A DNA stretch of 64,000 bases from Bradyrhizobium altum (GCF_020889705.1 NZ_JACMYP010000014.1:1-64000), one strand, 5' to 3'. Positions 16,884 to 26,154 are shown, numbered from the stretch's first letter. Translations and numbers: made by a program. The notes: generated by a model from the sequence alone, not told the origin.

Positions 16884-17555
16884 ATGACCACCGAGACTGA
16901 ACGGGTACTCGAATTCGTTACTCAACACCCGGGTCGTGACGATGATGAAATTGCCCGCCTCCTTAGGATTTCACAGCGGCAGGCCGTCAATTCAATTTGT
17001 CGGAAGCTCGTCGACGAAGGTCTATTGCGACGAGCGACTGGGCCAAACGGCAAGATTGTCAACTATCCAGCCAATACGTCATTTGCCGTGGTTGCGCCGG
17101 GTAGGGTTGAGTCGGACTGGGATGGCGAGGTCCTTCGAGCAAGCGCCCGCCGTCCCGCGCTGACAAGGGAGCGTCTTGCTCAGGGAGGATTTTCATTGTC
17201 GGCGCGATGGCGCTTGGACACAACAGGAAATCTGGAGGCAGATACGCAGTTACCAACGGCGGCGGGAGTTTATGCCTTCGTGATGTGGGAGTCTGCTGTC
17301 TACGTTGGCGTGGCTACGATGGGGCTTCGCAAGCGACTATACTTATACGCAAAGCCAGGGGCGACCCAGCGCACAAGTCTTCGCCTCAATGGAGTCTTGA
17401 AGGAGGAGCTTCGGAGCGGAGCGACAATTGAAATTTTCACCGCTTGCCCGCCTAATCTCGAATGGAATGGGCTGCCTGTCAGTGGCGTCGCTGGCCTTGA
17501 GATCGGACTAATCGATATGTTTCATCTGCCCTGGAATATCCGGGGAGTGCATTAA
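16884..17555 (+). CDS. Winged-helix and GIY-YIG nuclease fusion protein
   Basis: This 223-residue protein begins with a winged-helix domain (about 1-60: D-D-D-E-I-A-R-L-L-R-I-S, then a recognition helix and a wing rich in Gly/Lys). From about residue 125 it carries a GIY-YIG-type core: G-V-Y-A-F...A-V-Y-V-G-V-A, followed by a helix with L-R-K-R-L-Y and a later Glu in G-L-E-I-G-L. This is a DNA-binding head joined to a small nuclease. It sits between the DUF4238 gene (21 nt upstream) and the DUF3800-like gene (51 nt downstream), all in one direction, as in a small defence operon. Substrate and partners are unknown. Confidence 0.7.
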   Translation: MTTETERVLEFVTQHPGRDDDEIARLLRISQRQAVNSICRKLVDEGLLRRATGPNGKIVNYPANTSFAVVAPGRVESDWDGEVLRASARRPALTRERLAQGGFSLSARWRLDTTGNLEADTQLPTAAGVYAFVMWESAVYVGVATMGLRKRLYLYAKPGATQRTSLRLNGVLKEELRSGATIEIFTACPPNLEWNGLPVSGVAGLEIGLIDMFHLPWNIRGVH

Positions 17556-17606
17556 GATGCGGCGTCTTGCCGCCTTCGTCGAATCTCAAATGTATGGGGA
17601 AGGTGA

Positions 17607-18404
17607 ATGCACATTGCGATAGATGACACGTACGGTCCCTTGAACCATGGCACTTCAAGGTACATTACAGGCAAGCGCCGCACCCAAGTGGGTGTCTTAT
17701 TTGACGATAGTGAAGTTGAGCACATACGCGGACAGGTCAATGATTGCTTGGCTTATATTCGAGAGCGGACAGGAGAGTGGCCCGACGAGTTTCACTTTGT
17801 AGATATCTATAACCGGAAGGGAGTGTGGGAGCGAACCGAACAGGGGTTAAATCTCAGGCTTTTCGAGGCGTTCGCTGCAATCTATAGCTCCTACCGCTGG
17901 CCAGTTATGATTCAGACTGTGGACGAGCGAACGGTGAGTGATCTCAAAGGTCTCGATACCGCGCTCGTGCTCGAAGGCTTGGACCCAAAAGATTATTCGC
18001 AAATTGCGCTCTCGTTGCTCTGTCTAAGAATTCGCATTCGCTTTAAGGGTACGAACGAGCCTCTAACGCTACTGTTGGACGAGGGCTTGAAGAAGGCGGG
18101 GAAGCCATTCGGAGATCAATTGTTTAGGAATTGGCCCTCTGCATTTGTTGGTCGATTTGCGTCTTCGAAGTCGGAAGGACTGCTGCAGATTGCAGATTTT
18201 CTTGCATTTTGTATCAATCGAAACACTCACCTTGCCCTCAAGGCTCAGCGAACAGAGTTGGACCATTGGTTTCTGCAGCTCGTCTCGGACATGAGAATAG
18301 ACAGCCCGGATCTTTCACCCTTCCTCGCGAAGCCGAATTTCTCGACGGCTGACCTTGATGAGTTTCATCGGCGGGATCGAACTCTGAAAGGAATTGAGGA
18401 TTAG
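17607..18404 (+). CDS. DUF3800-like (RNase H-fold) protein
   Basis: This 265-residue protein starts with M-H-I-A-I-D-D-T-Y-G, continues with E-F-H-F-V-D-I-Y around residue 63 and L-L-L-D-E-G around residue 154, and has L-Q-I-A-D-F-L-A-F near residue 200. These are the spaced acidic positions of DUF3800 proteins, which are predicted to have an RNase H-like fold and occur in phage and defence regions. GGGGAAGG just before the ATG is a strong ribosome-binding site. It follows the GIY-YIG gene in the same direction. A nuclease role is an inference from the fold. Confidence 0.6.
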   Translation: MHIAIDDTYGPLNHGTSRYITGKRRTQVGVLFDDSEVEHIRGQVNDCLAYIRERTGEWPDEFHFVDIYNRKGVWERTEQGLNLRLFEAFAAIYSSYRWPVMIQTVDERTVSDLKGLDTALVLEGLDPKDYSQIALSLLCLRIRIRFKGTNEPLTLLLDEGLKKAGKPFGDQLFRNWPSAFVGRFASSKSEGLLQIADFLAFCINRNTHLALKAQRTELDHWFLQLVSDMRIDSPDLSPFLAKPNFSTADLDEFHRRDRTLKGIED

Positions 18405-18684
18405 TGGGCTTTGTCTTTCCGGCTTGGGGGCACCTGCGCGCTCGCCTCTTGGAGAGGCTTACGGAAATGAAATGGGACGGTTGTTCAGCCGGCCGGAGAT
18501 ATATCCAGTCTGTTTCCATTGTAGGCTGCACGGCTCCGCTCAGTCTTTATAGCGAGAGTTTCGTTGGCTCTTGGGAGGAGCGTACGCAGGGCACCATATC
18601 AACAAAGTCTACGGATCGATCTTCCACCAGCCGAAGGGCGCCGTTCGCTCGTCAGTGCAAGAAGGCGTCACAGGCTAGTTCAGG

Positions 18685-19731
18685 TCATTCCGGAATCAGC
18701 GCGTCGAGTTCGCGGCATTGGCCGCCGCGATGGATCATCGCATGGCAATTAGGGCACACAATGGCCAACTCGTCGAATTCGACCTTCCTTCCGTCTTCTG
18801 GGTATGACGCTATCGGCTCCAAGTGGTGGACGTGCGCAAATTCTTTGCCAAGTTCCCCGTACTTCTCCAGGAAGTCAAACCCGCATCGAGGCACTTGGCA
18901 TCTCAAACGCCCCCCGCCCTCTAACAAAGCTGCCTTGATTTTCTTATCCCTGAGTGCTCGTTCGCGTTGACGATGACAAGTATATTTGAGCTTCATTACG
19001 CCTTCAAGTCCGTGATCTTCGGGCGTTTCGATATCGAGTTCATCGAGTGGCTCAACACCTCGCATAGGCACGTTGGGCAAAGTGTTGTCCACAGAGCTTG
19101 ATGGCGAGATCGAATCGTTTGTAGACTCGGCCCGCCGTGGCGGAGCTACTCTCTCAGGCGCTGCTGATCGCACCAGCACTCGACCGTTCTGATCCCGTAT
19201 TAGCGATGTGTCGTTCAGGCGAGCCAGAGTGGTTACTAGATCATCCACATTCGCGTCATCCATTTCGAGCGTTCGATCAGGTCTGTACTCGTGCGGGTGT
19301 CTGAGAAAACCTGTTGCTGGTATCTTGCTCGTTCCTCGGACAAACTGCCGGTGAGTGTCTTTTCCGACAAACTGGAGCCACGGTCTCTTTAACAGCTCGA
19401 CGTTCATCAGCTTGAGCTGACAAAGGCCGTCATTTATTGGCTTTGCATCGCTAACCGTTGCTATCGCGGCTAGACCTGATCCGCCGAGCGTTGGGTGCAC
19501 ATAGATATAGAGCTGATCGCCGCGTTCAGGATATTCAACTTTTCTCGTTTTCGGGCTCTCTCGGTTCGTTAGGCGTCTCGCGATTGGAGCTGTAAGGATT
19601 CGCTGTTCCCACTCTGCTGCGTCCTTGGGGATTCCAATCCCTTCCGGCGCTGCCGATGCGGCGATTTTTGTAAAGAAGCTTCGCACATTACCTCCAATGA
19701 AAAGATGCTGCGCTTTGCCCGGCGCGCACAT
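18685..19731 (-). CDS. HNH endonuclease domain protein
   Basis: This 348-residue protein ends in a complete zinc-type HNH module: L-R-C-Q-V-P-R-C-G-F-D-F around residue 275, H-V-H-H-L-E-P-I, and I-V-C-P-N-C-H-A-M-I-H near residue 328, with two Cys pairs for structural zinc. The N-terminal 170 residues form an unidentified alpha/beta domain with aromatic and basic patches, possibly a recognition module for modified DNA as in McrA-like enzymes. A poorly conserved Ser/Pro-rich linker (about 200-230) joins them. It converges with the DUF3800-like gene across a 280-nt gap in which I see nothing else. Confidence 0.75.
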   Translation of the reverse strand: MCAPGKAQHLFIGGNVRSFFTKIAASAAPEGIGIPKDAAEWEQRILTAPIARRLTNRESPKTRKVEYPERGDQLYIYVHPTLGGSGLAAIATVSDAKPINDGLCQLKLMNVELLKRPWLQFVGKDTHRQFVRGTSKIPATGFLRHPHEYRPDRTLEMDDANVDDLVTTLARLNDTSLIRDQNGRVLVRSAAPERVAPPRRAESTNDSISPSSSVDNTLPNVPMRGVEPLDELDIETPEDHGLEGVMKLKYTCHRQRERALRDKKIKAALLEGGGRLRCQVPRCGFDFLEKYGELGKEFAHVHHLEPIASYPEDGRKVEFDELAIVCPNCHAMIHRGGQCRELDALIPE

Positions 19732-19811
19732 TCACGCCAATGATCAAAAGTTCGAGCAATATCATCCGTACAATTCCTATCGTTCCTGGTGCATAGCCCC
19801 TCGGGTGAGAT

Positions 19812-20642
19812 TCACCTTGGAGTATTCAGTTTTTTGCGGCGATACTCGACGCTCGGTGATTGCTTCAATACGCGTAGACTGCGAACGAGCAGCCAAAAAC
19901 TGGCAGCACCGCAATTGATGCGCTGACCTTGATAAGCGACCGGGAGATGTTTCGCAGAGTACAAATCGAACGCCGCTTGCCAGTCACTTGGGGTAAGAAA
20001 GTGATGAGGATCGGTTGCGATATTCTCATCGCCAATGAATCCAAGATAGAGTAGGGCCGTTGGAATGCCCATTGAAGCAAGTTTCCAGGCAAATGCGATG
20101 CGATTGGAAAGTTGGTAGTTACTGTCACGACTGAGGCGGATATCGGGTGAATTGATTCGGAGATTTGTGTTGGCCTCCGCAATTGCCGCTGCAATGCGCT
20201 CGTGATTCTCATCTGAGCGCGCCTGTTCATCGGGTTTCCTGCGCTTCGGAGAAGACTTTCCAGCGATACCTAGCTCGGCCGCGTGGGCCTTCGCTTCGAC
20301 TAGTATTAGGCTTTTGCGCATCTCCGCATCGAGCGCGGAGACCGCGAGGTCCCAAGTGGGCAGTTTTACGCCGCGCTTGTGTTTCAGCCACCAACCTGTC
20401 AGCGTTGCCTGTTGCTCCGGTAGTAAGAATGGCTCGTGGGGACCGACCAATTCGCTTTCACGTGGATCACTCCACCCCTTCGGCTGTCGAGCACCAAGCT
20501 CGCTTATCATGAAGCCGGTCGGAGCTACCATCGCCAGAAGCTGGGGTACAAATCTTGGCGAATCGAGCCAGTCCAAGACATGCATCCGACTTCCCGCTGC
20601 GATGTCGCTATTTTTGCTCAGTGTGGGCGGCAAGTTTGACAT
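19812..20642 (-). CDS. Putative PD-(D/E)XK-type nuclease, unknown family
   Basis: This 276-residue protein has Asp98 in W-D-L-A-V and Glu116-Ala-Lys118 in I-L-V-E-A-K-A-H, the core of the restriction-endonuclease fold, then a helical region and a C-terminal beta section. I cannot assign a named family. It sits 80 nt downstream of the HNH gene and 64 nt downstream of another PD-(D/E)XK-like gene on the same strand, so the three may be one operon. A DNA-cleaving defence role is inferred from motif and setting. Confidence 0.55.
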   Translation of the reverse strand: MSNLPPTLSKNSDIAAGSRMHVLDWLDSPRFVPQLLAMVAPTGFMISELGARQPKGWSDPRESELVGPHEPFLLPEQQATLTGWWLKHKRGVKLPTWDLAVSALDAEMRKSLILVEAKAHAAELGIAGKSSPKRRKPDEQARSDENHERIAAAIAEANTNLRINSPDIRLSRDSNYQLSNRIAFAWKLASMGIPTALLYLGFIGDENIATDPHHFLTPSDWQAAFDLYSAKHLPVAYQGQRINCGAASFWLLVRSLRVLKQSPSVEYRRKKLNTPR

Positions 20643-20706
20643 GAGCGCATCAAATTTTTGAAAGAGTCAGGCTCACCAAGGAAAGCGATAATCTACTTCG
20701 CTTCGA

Positions 20707-21297
20707 TTATGCGTTCCGGAGATCAACTGAATCTGGATAGATTGGTAGGTGCTTCTCTATCTCTGAATGGAATTTGGTGTCGTCAAAGCAATTCCGTCTC
20801 TCGTCCGAACGTAGATTCTCTCCGCAAACTAGTAGAGTCGTGAAGTCGTCGTGCGCGATAATGCGTTTGTATCGCGTTGCCGGAGTAGCCCAGCATTTGG
20901 CGCGCCGCGGATAGCTTTCTGCTTGGCCAGGCTCAAGGTCGCCGCCCGGTGCCTTAACCTCGATATGCAGAGCGAATAGAAACTTTCGTTCCGTCCCGTC
21001 TGGCTGAACGACTAATCTGTCGTTTGCTTCCAGAACTACGAGTATATCGGTCTCGATGCCGGTTTCGATCTTGCACGAGCATCGGCTATGACAAAAGTAA
21101 TTGAACCACCACCACTTCTTAGCGTTGGGAGTTGTTCTCAACGCCGCCTGCAAGTCAGAAAGAGGCCGAGCATTCGCAGCCATGTCTGCGAACTTTGTTT
21201 TCGCCAAAAACCAAATCCGGAAATCTCTGTCGGTAAGAATGGCGTGGGCCAAGGGCCGAGCATACGGAAATTCGTCCTTTGAATAAGAATTTGACAT
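20707..21297 (-). CDS. Putative PD-(D/E)XK-type nuclease, small
   Basis: This 196-residue protein has Glu82-Thr-Asp84 in I-E-T-D-I-L-V-V-L and Glu113-Val-Lys115 in H-I-E-V-K-A-P-G-G-D, spaced as in PD-(D/E)XK nucleases, followed by Q-A-E-S-Y on the next helix. A Cys-rich turn with three Cys at residues 69-75 precedes the motif. The family is not recognised. It is the upstream member of a pair with another ExK protein on the same strand, which suggests two subunits or two cooperating nucleases. Confidence 0.55.
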   Translation of the reverse strand: MSNSYSKDEFPYARPLAHAILTDRDFRIWFLAKTKFADMAANARPLSDLQAALRTTPNAKKWWWFNYFCHSRCSCKIETGIETDILVVLEANDRLVVQPDGTERKFLFALHIEVKAPGGDLEPGQAESYPRRAKCWATPATRYKRIIAHDDFTTLLVCGENLRSDERRNCFDDTKFHSEIEKHLPIYPDSVDLRNA

Positions 21298-21429
21298 CGG
21301 ATATCTCGAAGAAAAGAACCTTCTGAGAGCCTACGACATAAACGGATCAACATAAAAGCTAGTTATGCCGGCCCTATGCTTCGTAACCGTCCGTTACGCT
21401 GGAGCGGCGCAGCCTACAGCGCAAAGTGC

Positions 21430-22161
21430 TCAATTCGGCCCCACCGCTCTCCCTAGCCCGGAGGCGTCTAGACCAAGCTGTCTGAGAACAAAAAGGCCCG
21501 GCTTTTTGAAAGTAAATCGCGCCATATTCAGCGGCAGTTCCCACTTCTCCGGGGTAATGAATTCTCCCCTTGTCCTGTAGGTGCCAAGCCCGGCTCCCCG
21601 AAAAATCCAGGTGCTATAGTGACCACCGTGCGCAGTTTGGCACAGTACTGCGTAAAGGCCGTAAGAATGTCGCTCGCCGATTGCTGTCAGCATGTCAGGT
21701 ATCGGCGGGTCTCCATCAGGAGGCGAGTAACCTTTCTGTCGAAGCAGCTTCGACACGTCGTCCGCAAAGCTCTCCACGATGCGGCACTTTTCTTCTGAAT
21801 GCTTCGGATCAATACCTATTAATGACAACTCGCGTGCCTGTTTTTTGAGATGCTTTGCCTCACCGCGAAGGTGCCCTATGTAACGACACTCGCGTTCGAA
21901 AGGATCGGCGGGCGCCATCAACCAAGCGGCCTTCACCGAAGCCTCGTAGGCTCCTCGAGCGGCGACTTCGGCCGGAGGCAGCAGCCCGAGATCGGAACGG
22001 GCGGTGGCGATTATGCCCGCCACATGCCTAGCGGCGAGCTTCATCAAATTCAAAGCCTCCTCATGCGCCTCATATTGGGAGGGGGGATACCGTTCGGCGC
22101 ACGCATTGAATTCAGCTACCATAGCCTCTAAGGAATCGCATTTGGTGGTGATAGCACTCAT
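21430..22161 (-). CDS. Helical protein resembling DUF5677-type proteins
   Basis: The ATG ending at 22161 is preferred because GGAGGGC lies about 10 nt upstream; the longest frame starts at 22242. The resulting 243 residues are almost all helical. R-G-A-Y-E-A-S-V-K-A-A-W-L-M at about residue 68 and a later L-C-Q-T-A-H-G-G-H-Y-S segment recall DUF5677-like proteins, where an R-x-x-x-E helix and a conserved C-terminal His are typical. Function is unknown. It stands alone between the nuclease genes and the DUF927 gene on the same strand. Confidence 0.5.
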   Translation of the reverse strand: MSAITTKCDSLEAMVAEFNACAERYPPSQYEAHEEALNLMKLAARHVAGIIATARSDLGLLPPAEVAARGAYEASVKAAWLMAPADPFERECRYIGHLRGEAKHLKKQARELSLIGIDPKHSEEKCRIVESFADDVSKLLRQKGYSPPDGDPPIPDMLTAIGERHSYGLYAVLCQTAHGGHYSTWIFRGAGLGTYRTRGEFITPEKWELPLNMARFTFKKPGLFVLRQLGLDASGLGRAVGPN

Positions 22162-22370
22162 GGCTTTTGCTGCCCTCCAAACGCTCGCATGCAGACTCGC
22201 TATTCTCAGCGGTGAGCAGTAGACACGTTTATAGGCCCTCAAGCTACTAATAGCGTTTCTGGAATCGAAGTCTCAAAATTCTATGCTCTGTTGCGGTGTC
22301 CCAACCGAAATAAGCGTCGGCTGCCCTAAGAAATGGATGCCACGACGCCGCCGTGGCATCCCGATGCAGG

Positions 22371-24122
22371 TTAGTGCATCAGACAATTCTTATCGAGGCA
22401 GAGGTATCGCTTACGCTTGCCATTTATCATTATAAGCGCCGTCCTCTTGCCGTCGGAGCCCTTTAGGAGGATTCCTCTCTTCGTCAATTCTTGCAGCACC
22501 ATCTCTGTACCCGTCTGTGGACGTACGAGTGATTGGATGCGGCTTTTTCGGATAAGCAGGCACGACTTGCGGTTCAGCTTTCGAGTCATTCCCAGCGAAT
22601 CGTTGGCCTCGATACTCGCTCCCTTCTTCACGACAGGAAATTCTCCCTCACGAACCGCTTTTCTCAACTTGGATACAACGGCATCAGTCAGCACTTGATG
22701 ATTCAATAGGGCACTTCTGGCAATGCGGTGAAGGTTTACCAAAGCTGTCCATGCGCGCCCTCGCTTCCATGGCGCTATGCCGAATTTTGCCATGAGGGCT
22801 GCGGCGGCGTAAACAATCGCAAACTTTCTAGCAAACCGTTGTTCCCACGGTTCTCCCGCTTCCACTTTCCGGACAAAGGCGGCCAAGCTCTTATTGATCC
22901 TAGCGGTGACTTCCTCGCGGGGTTCGGAGCACAGCTTTGAGACAAAGGCGCCCAAAGCCATTCCGTAGTTGGATGCAATCGTTTCTTCCGTTTGGGCCGC
23001 TAGTGCGCGAGCGGTAAGCAGCACCTCATCGCCGCATCCGTCGATCAGATTAAAGATACCGCCCTCGGCTCCCGATGGGACGGGAAGAGCTATCTGGCGT
23101 ACCTGCTGCCCCTCGGGCCGCGCTACCGCTCTGCCATCCAGCGGTCGTTCGCCAGTCGAAATTGCAAACAGTGCCCAAGTGAGATTGCGTAAGGCCGGAT
23201 CAGCTGCGGCTTTGGCGGAACGAAAAGCACCGCGGCCGCCCGCGACCATATAGGGCAGATGGAATGCGCTAATACGGCTACTAGATGAGTGTCCGTGGGC
23301 TCGTCCCTCTTCATCAAGCCCCATCGTCAGATGGTTATGCGCAAAACACAATTCTTCAGCGCCACGGCCCGTCAAGTCAAACGTCATCAGGTCATTCTTA
23401 TCAGCGCGCCCGATGGCGGACATTGTTACGCGGCCGACGGTCGTTTTTCCCGATGAACTATTCTCCTTTGTGACGCCATTGCTTGGGGAGTGAGATAATC
23501 CGTGCAAGTGAAAAATCGCACCTTCCGTTTCCCCAATCAGTCCCAAGATCGTGCTCGCGGCTGCGAGGCTTGTTCCAAGGACAAGGTAGTCGGATTTGGA
23601 GTAGGGCGCTCTGAGCCCACGTCGCCACTTCTTGAGCGTTCCGGCTCTCATGCCCAAAGCGGGATCTGGAGCTAGGCTGCCGTCGAATCTCAATTTCCCA
23701 GCGAGCGGCCCGATAGTTTCCGTCGGAAGAACAAACGAATCCTGATGCCAGCCGGTTCTACCAGTTGTTGTGTAGTGCGGCACACCGTTACTAGACGCAA
23801 GGGCGGCCTTTACCTCAGGGACCGGATTGCTGAGTCGAGCTCCAGCTTTAAGGAGCTGGTCGGCGACCTTGGTTGGTGTCCGAAAATATTCTCGCGCAAT
23901 CAGTCTCCGCTTTCTGGATCCATCAAGCGTGAGATACTCGACTTCAAGAAAGCTCTGATCAGTGTCTTGGTTGGTGGTTGTCGCCACGATTCTGAGCGCG
24001 ACGCCCGCAGTGGTGCTATCAACGGAAGAGACTACTTTTTGTGTGAATCTGCTCATTTTGATGCCGTGATGTGTGTAGTTGTATGAAGGATTATCCGAAC
24101 TGCTCACTTGTTCCTGCCGCAA
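22371..24122 (-). CDS. DUF927 domain ATPase (element primase/helicase-like)
   Basis: This 583-residue protein has a DUF927 core at about 110-400, with H-L-H-G-L-S-x-S-x-S-N-G followed by S-S-S-G-K-T-T as the nucleotide-binding loop and an acidic L-T-M-G-L-D-E-E-G motif. DUF927 proteins occur in phages and integrative elements beside replication genes and are thought to act as helicases. The C-terminal 130 residues look like a basic winged-helix region. Two starts are possible: a TTG ending at 24122 and an ATG ending at 24056; neither has a good ribosome-binding site. It lies 70 nt downstream of the Rep-like gene on the same strand, forming a replication module. Confidence 0.75.
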   Translation of the reverse strand: MRQEQVSSSDNPSYNYTHHGIKMSRFTQKVVSSVDSTTAGVALRIVATTTNQDTDQSFLEVEYLTLDGSRKRRLIAREYFRTPTKVADQLLKAGARLSNPVPEVKAALASSNGVPHYTTTGRTGWHQDSFVLPTETIGPLAGKLRFDGSLAPDPALGMRAGTLKKWRRGLRAPYSKSDYLVLGTSLAAASTILGLIGETEGAIFHLHGLSHSPSNGVTKENSSSGKTTVGRVTMSAIGRADKNDLMTFDLTGRGAEELCFAHNHLTMGLDEEGRAHGHSSSSRISAFHLPYMVAGGRGAFRSAKAAADPALRNLTWALFAISTGERPLDGRAVARPEGQQVRQIALPVPSGAEGGIFNLIDGCGDEVLLTARALAAQTEETIASNYGMALGAFVSKLCSEPREEVTARINKSLAAFVRKVEAGEPWEQRFARKFAIVYAAAALMAKFGIAPWKRGRAWTALVNLHRIARSALLNHQVLTDAVVSKLRKAVREGEFPVVKKGASIEANDSLGMTRKLNRKSCLLIRKSRIQSLVRPQTGTEMVLQELTKRGILLKGSDGKRTALIMINGKRKRYLCLDKNCLMH

Positions 24123-24192
24123 CTTGCTGAGAGGCGCGAATGATGATGTTCAGACTGCAGTTTTACGGAATGAAGTGTCGGCTTCTGAGCCG

Positions 24193-24951
24193 CTACATTG
24201 GGCAGAGACGACGGCCATGACGGCGGCAGCCGAACAATACCGTCCGATTGCCAACTGGCAGCGATAGCAACCATCGGTCAAATTCGACTTGCTCGGACAA
24301 TTGAAGCGGAAGGCTACGTCGTTGCTGTCGACCGTTGGCTCCGATGTACGCTATTCTTCGAGCGCCAATACGCTTCACCGAATAAGCAATCTGACGGGCG
24401 AGATTGCCAACAGGCGTTACCACTACGGGTCTTAGGTACGGCTGTTTGCGATAGTGACGCTCGATGAGGAATGCCTGGGAAAGCTCGGCCACTCTCGGTC
24501 CCGCTACAACAAGATGAGAGTGACCTTCCCAAACACGACTGCCACTGCAGTCAACACCAAGAGAGACTTCAATACCGCCAATCGCCAGTACAGGCCGAGA
24601 CAGCTTAGTGAATCGACGGGCATGCCACTGCTCAATTCCAGAGAGGCCCAGCGTATCGAGGTCACCTATGTTCTTTTGCCACTTGGGATGGGTGATCGTA
24701 ATGAAATGCTTCTTAGCGGGGTGCTCCTGAAGCAGACGATAGGCTTCTGGAATTAGCCATGAGCGATAGTTGCGCGAGGCCAGCCAATTGCCGTCGGTCT
24801 TGCCAAGATCGAATTCGCTAACAGAGGCATCATCGCTGTTGCCTCGGACAAGCCTATGGATGATGGCTGCATTCTGCAGCTCGCAATACTCAGTTGTCTC
24901 GAAATCGAGGAGCCCGAGATCAGTGACGGAGACGTTGAGAGTATTAGCCAT
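24193..24951 (-). CDS. Probable HUH/rolling-circle replication initiator
   Basis: This 252-residue protein shows three motifs of rolling-circle Rep proteins in the right order: F-I-T-I-T (83-87), an HUH-like pair H144-S-H146 in W-E-G-H-S-H-L-V-V-A, and Y190-S-V-K193 as the candidate nucleophile motif. Such proteins nick one strand at an origin and stay covalently bound through Tyr. AAGGAG upstream of the ATG supports the start. The gene overlaps the excisionase-like gene by 8 nt and precedes the DUF927 gene, which fits excision followed by replication of the element. I do not recognise a named family; the motif reading is mine and untested. Confidence 0.55.
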   Translation of the reverse strand: MANTLNVSVTDLGLLDFETTEYCELQNAAIIHRLVRGNSDDASVSEFDLGKTDGNWLASRNYRSWLIPEAYRLLQEHPAKKHFITITHPKWQKNIGDLDTLGLSGIEQWHARRFTKLSRPVLAIGGIEVSLGVDCSGSRVWEGHSHLVVAGPRVAELSQAFLIERHYRKQPYLRPVVVTPVGNLARQIAYSVKRIGARRIAYIGANGRQQRRSLPLQLSEQVEFDRWLLSLPVGNRTVLFGCRRHGRRLCPM

Positions 24952-25150
24952 TCGTCTGCTCCTTGGTGGTCGAGGAGCAAGTGTTTCGACTCATGTATGC
25001 GTCGAGATCGGACTTCTTGTATCGAATCGCTCGGCCGATGTGCGTGTAGAGCGGGCCGCCGCCATGACATCTGAGCTTCGCCAGAGTGGATGTCGAACTC
25101 TTGAGATAAGCGGCAGCTTCCGCTGCCTTCAGATATTCTTCGGTATTCAT
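24944..25150 (-). CDS. AlpA/excisionase-like helix-turn-helix protein
   Basis: This is a 68-residue protein when started at the ATG ending at 25150, which has GAGGATACAG directly upstream; a longer frame to 25189 is less likely. It has the pattern of MerR-like HTH_17 excisionases: Y-L-K-A-A-E-A-A-A-Y-L, a second helix S-T-L-A-K-L-R, then G-P-L-Y...I-R-Y-K-K-S-D-L-D-A-Y-M. Such proteins bind near att sites and direct excision or activate element genes. Its overlap with the Rep-like gene suggests coordinated expression of excision and replication. Confidence 0.8.
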   Translation of the reverse strand: MNTEEYLKAAEAAAYLKSSTSTLAKLRCHGGGPLYTHIGRAIRYKKSDLDAYMSRNTCSSTTKEQTNG

Positions 25151-25242
25151 CTGTATCCTCGTGTGATGATTGGCAACTAGCGCCAACACGAGGAACGATA
25201 GGGAATTGAGCGTTCAGCGAGCGGAATTGGAAACGCGGTATT

Positions 25243-26154
25243 TCAATCCAATTCAATTCTTCTGGGCTTCGGCATCTGGCGGCGCTTTTCCAAACTTTCG
25301 CTGGTCAGGCTTTGCTTCCGTCGTTGTGTGCCGAATCGAGTAGTGAGCCGCAGTTGCTTCTCCAGTGCGAGCGCAAGCTGAAACTGTTCCCCTCGGATTT
25401 TGTCACTATAGCGGGCCATGAGAAGGTCGCCGCCGTTGCACCAGTGATCGAGCATTTCATTGAGCTGCTGAAGCGAGCCACGAAGTGAAATCTTATACGC
25501 CGCAATCACTGCTTTGCGCAGAGCTTCAGCTTCGCGCCTGCGAAGGGCGGCAGGAAAGTGTGCCTGGAGCTTTTCGATCAGCACTACAGGTCCGGCTGAC
25601 TTTAGGCGGTCTCGATTGGGGTGTTTGATTTCATTCCCCGCGTTCTCCAGATGCTTGAGGACAAGAGCCGCCCAAATCAACCAGAGCTCGGTTTCGTAAC
25701 TGTGCTCGCTCATCCATCGTCGCATGCACTCCTCGATGTGCTCTGATACGGCAATGGTTCCCTCCAAGAAGCGATCTAGCAGTGCGAGTGGATAGCGTAG
25801 TTCGCCGTCAGTGAGCGTTGGGTCGAACAGTTCTTCGACGAGGTTACGAAAACTCTCAAATTGAACTTTCCGCTGCGGCGCTCGTCGCTTCCAAACGTTT
25901 CCTCGAAGCCTGGCCGTATCAAGCCTCCAATTATTGAGTTTCTTCTGCACATCGGTCCATGCGGTGAGGTTCTCAGCTCCCCGATTGTTTTCGACCAAGA
26001 TCCTGCAGACCGCGTTGATTTTGTCCCGGACATCCAAGGGCAATCTTAAATCATGTTTGGTTTGCAAAGTAATCCAGTGGTGCTGTGGCAATGGCTCGTA
26101 CCGGCTTCCTGCAAGCTTGTCTGAGACGAAGACCTTTCGATGCCGGGTAGCCAC
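25243..26154 (-). CDS. Hypothetical island protein next to the integrase
   Basis: I chose the GTG ending at 26154, which has GGAG 6 nt upstream and lies 22 nt after the integrase stop, giving 303 residues; a TTG ending at 26211 would overlap the integrase. The protein is strongly helical and basic at its end (R-R-K-Q, then K-R-R-Q-M-P-K-P-R-R). It has a short beta-rich N-terminus (W-I-T-L-Q). There is no signal peptide and no family I recognise. Co-orientation with integrase and excisionase suggests a role in element mobility or maintenance, which is inferred from position only. Confidence 0.6.
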   Translation of the reverse strand: MATRHRKVFVSDKLAGSRYEPLPQHHWITLQTKHDLRLPLDVRDKINAVCRILVENNRGAENLTAWTDVQKKLNNWRLDTARLRGNVWKRRAPQRKVQFESFRNLVEELFDPTLTDGELRYPLALLDRFLEGTIAVSEHIEECMRRWMSEHSYETELWLIWAALVLKHLENAGNEIKHPNRDRLKSAGPVVLIEKLQAHFPAALRRREAEALRKAVIAAYKISLRGSLQQLNEMLDHWCNGGDLLMARYSDKIRGEQFQLALALEKQLRLTTRFGTQRRKQSLTSESLEKRRQMPKPRRIELD

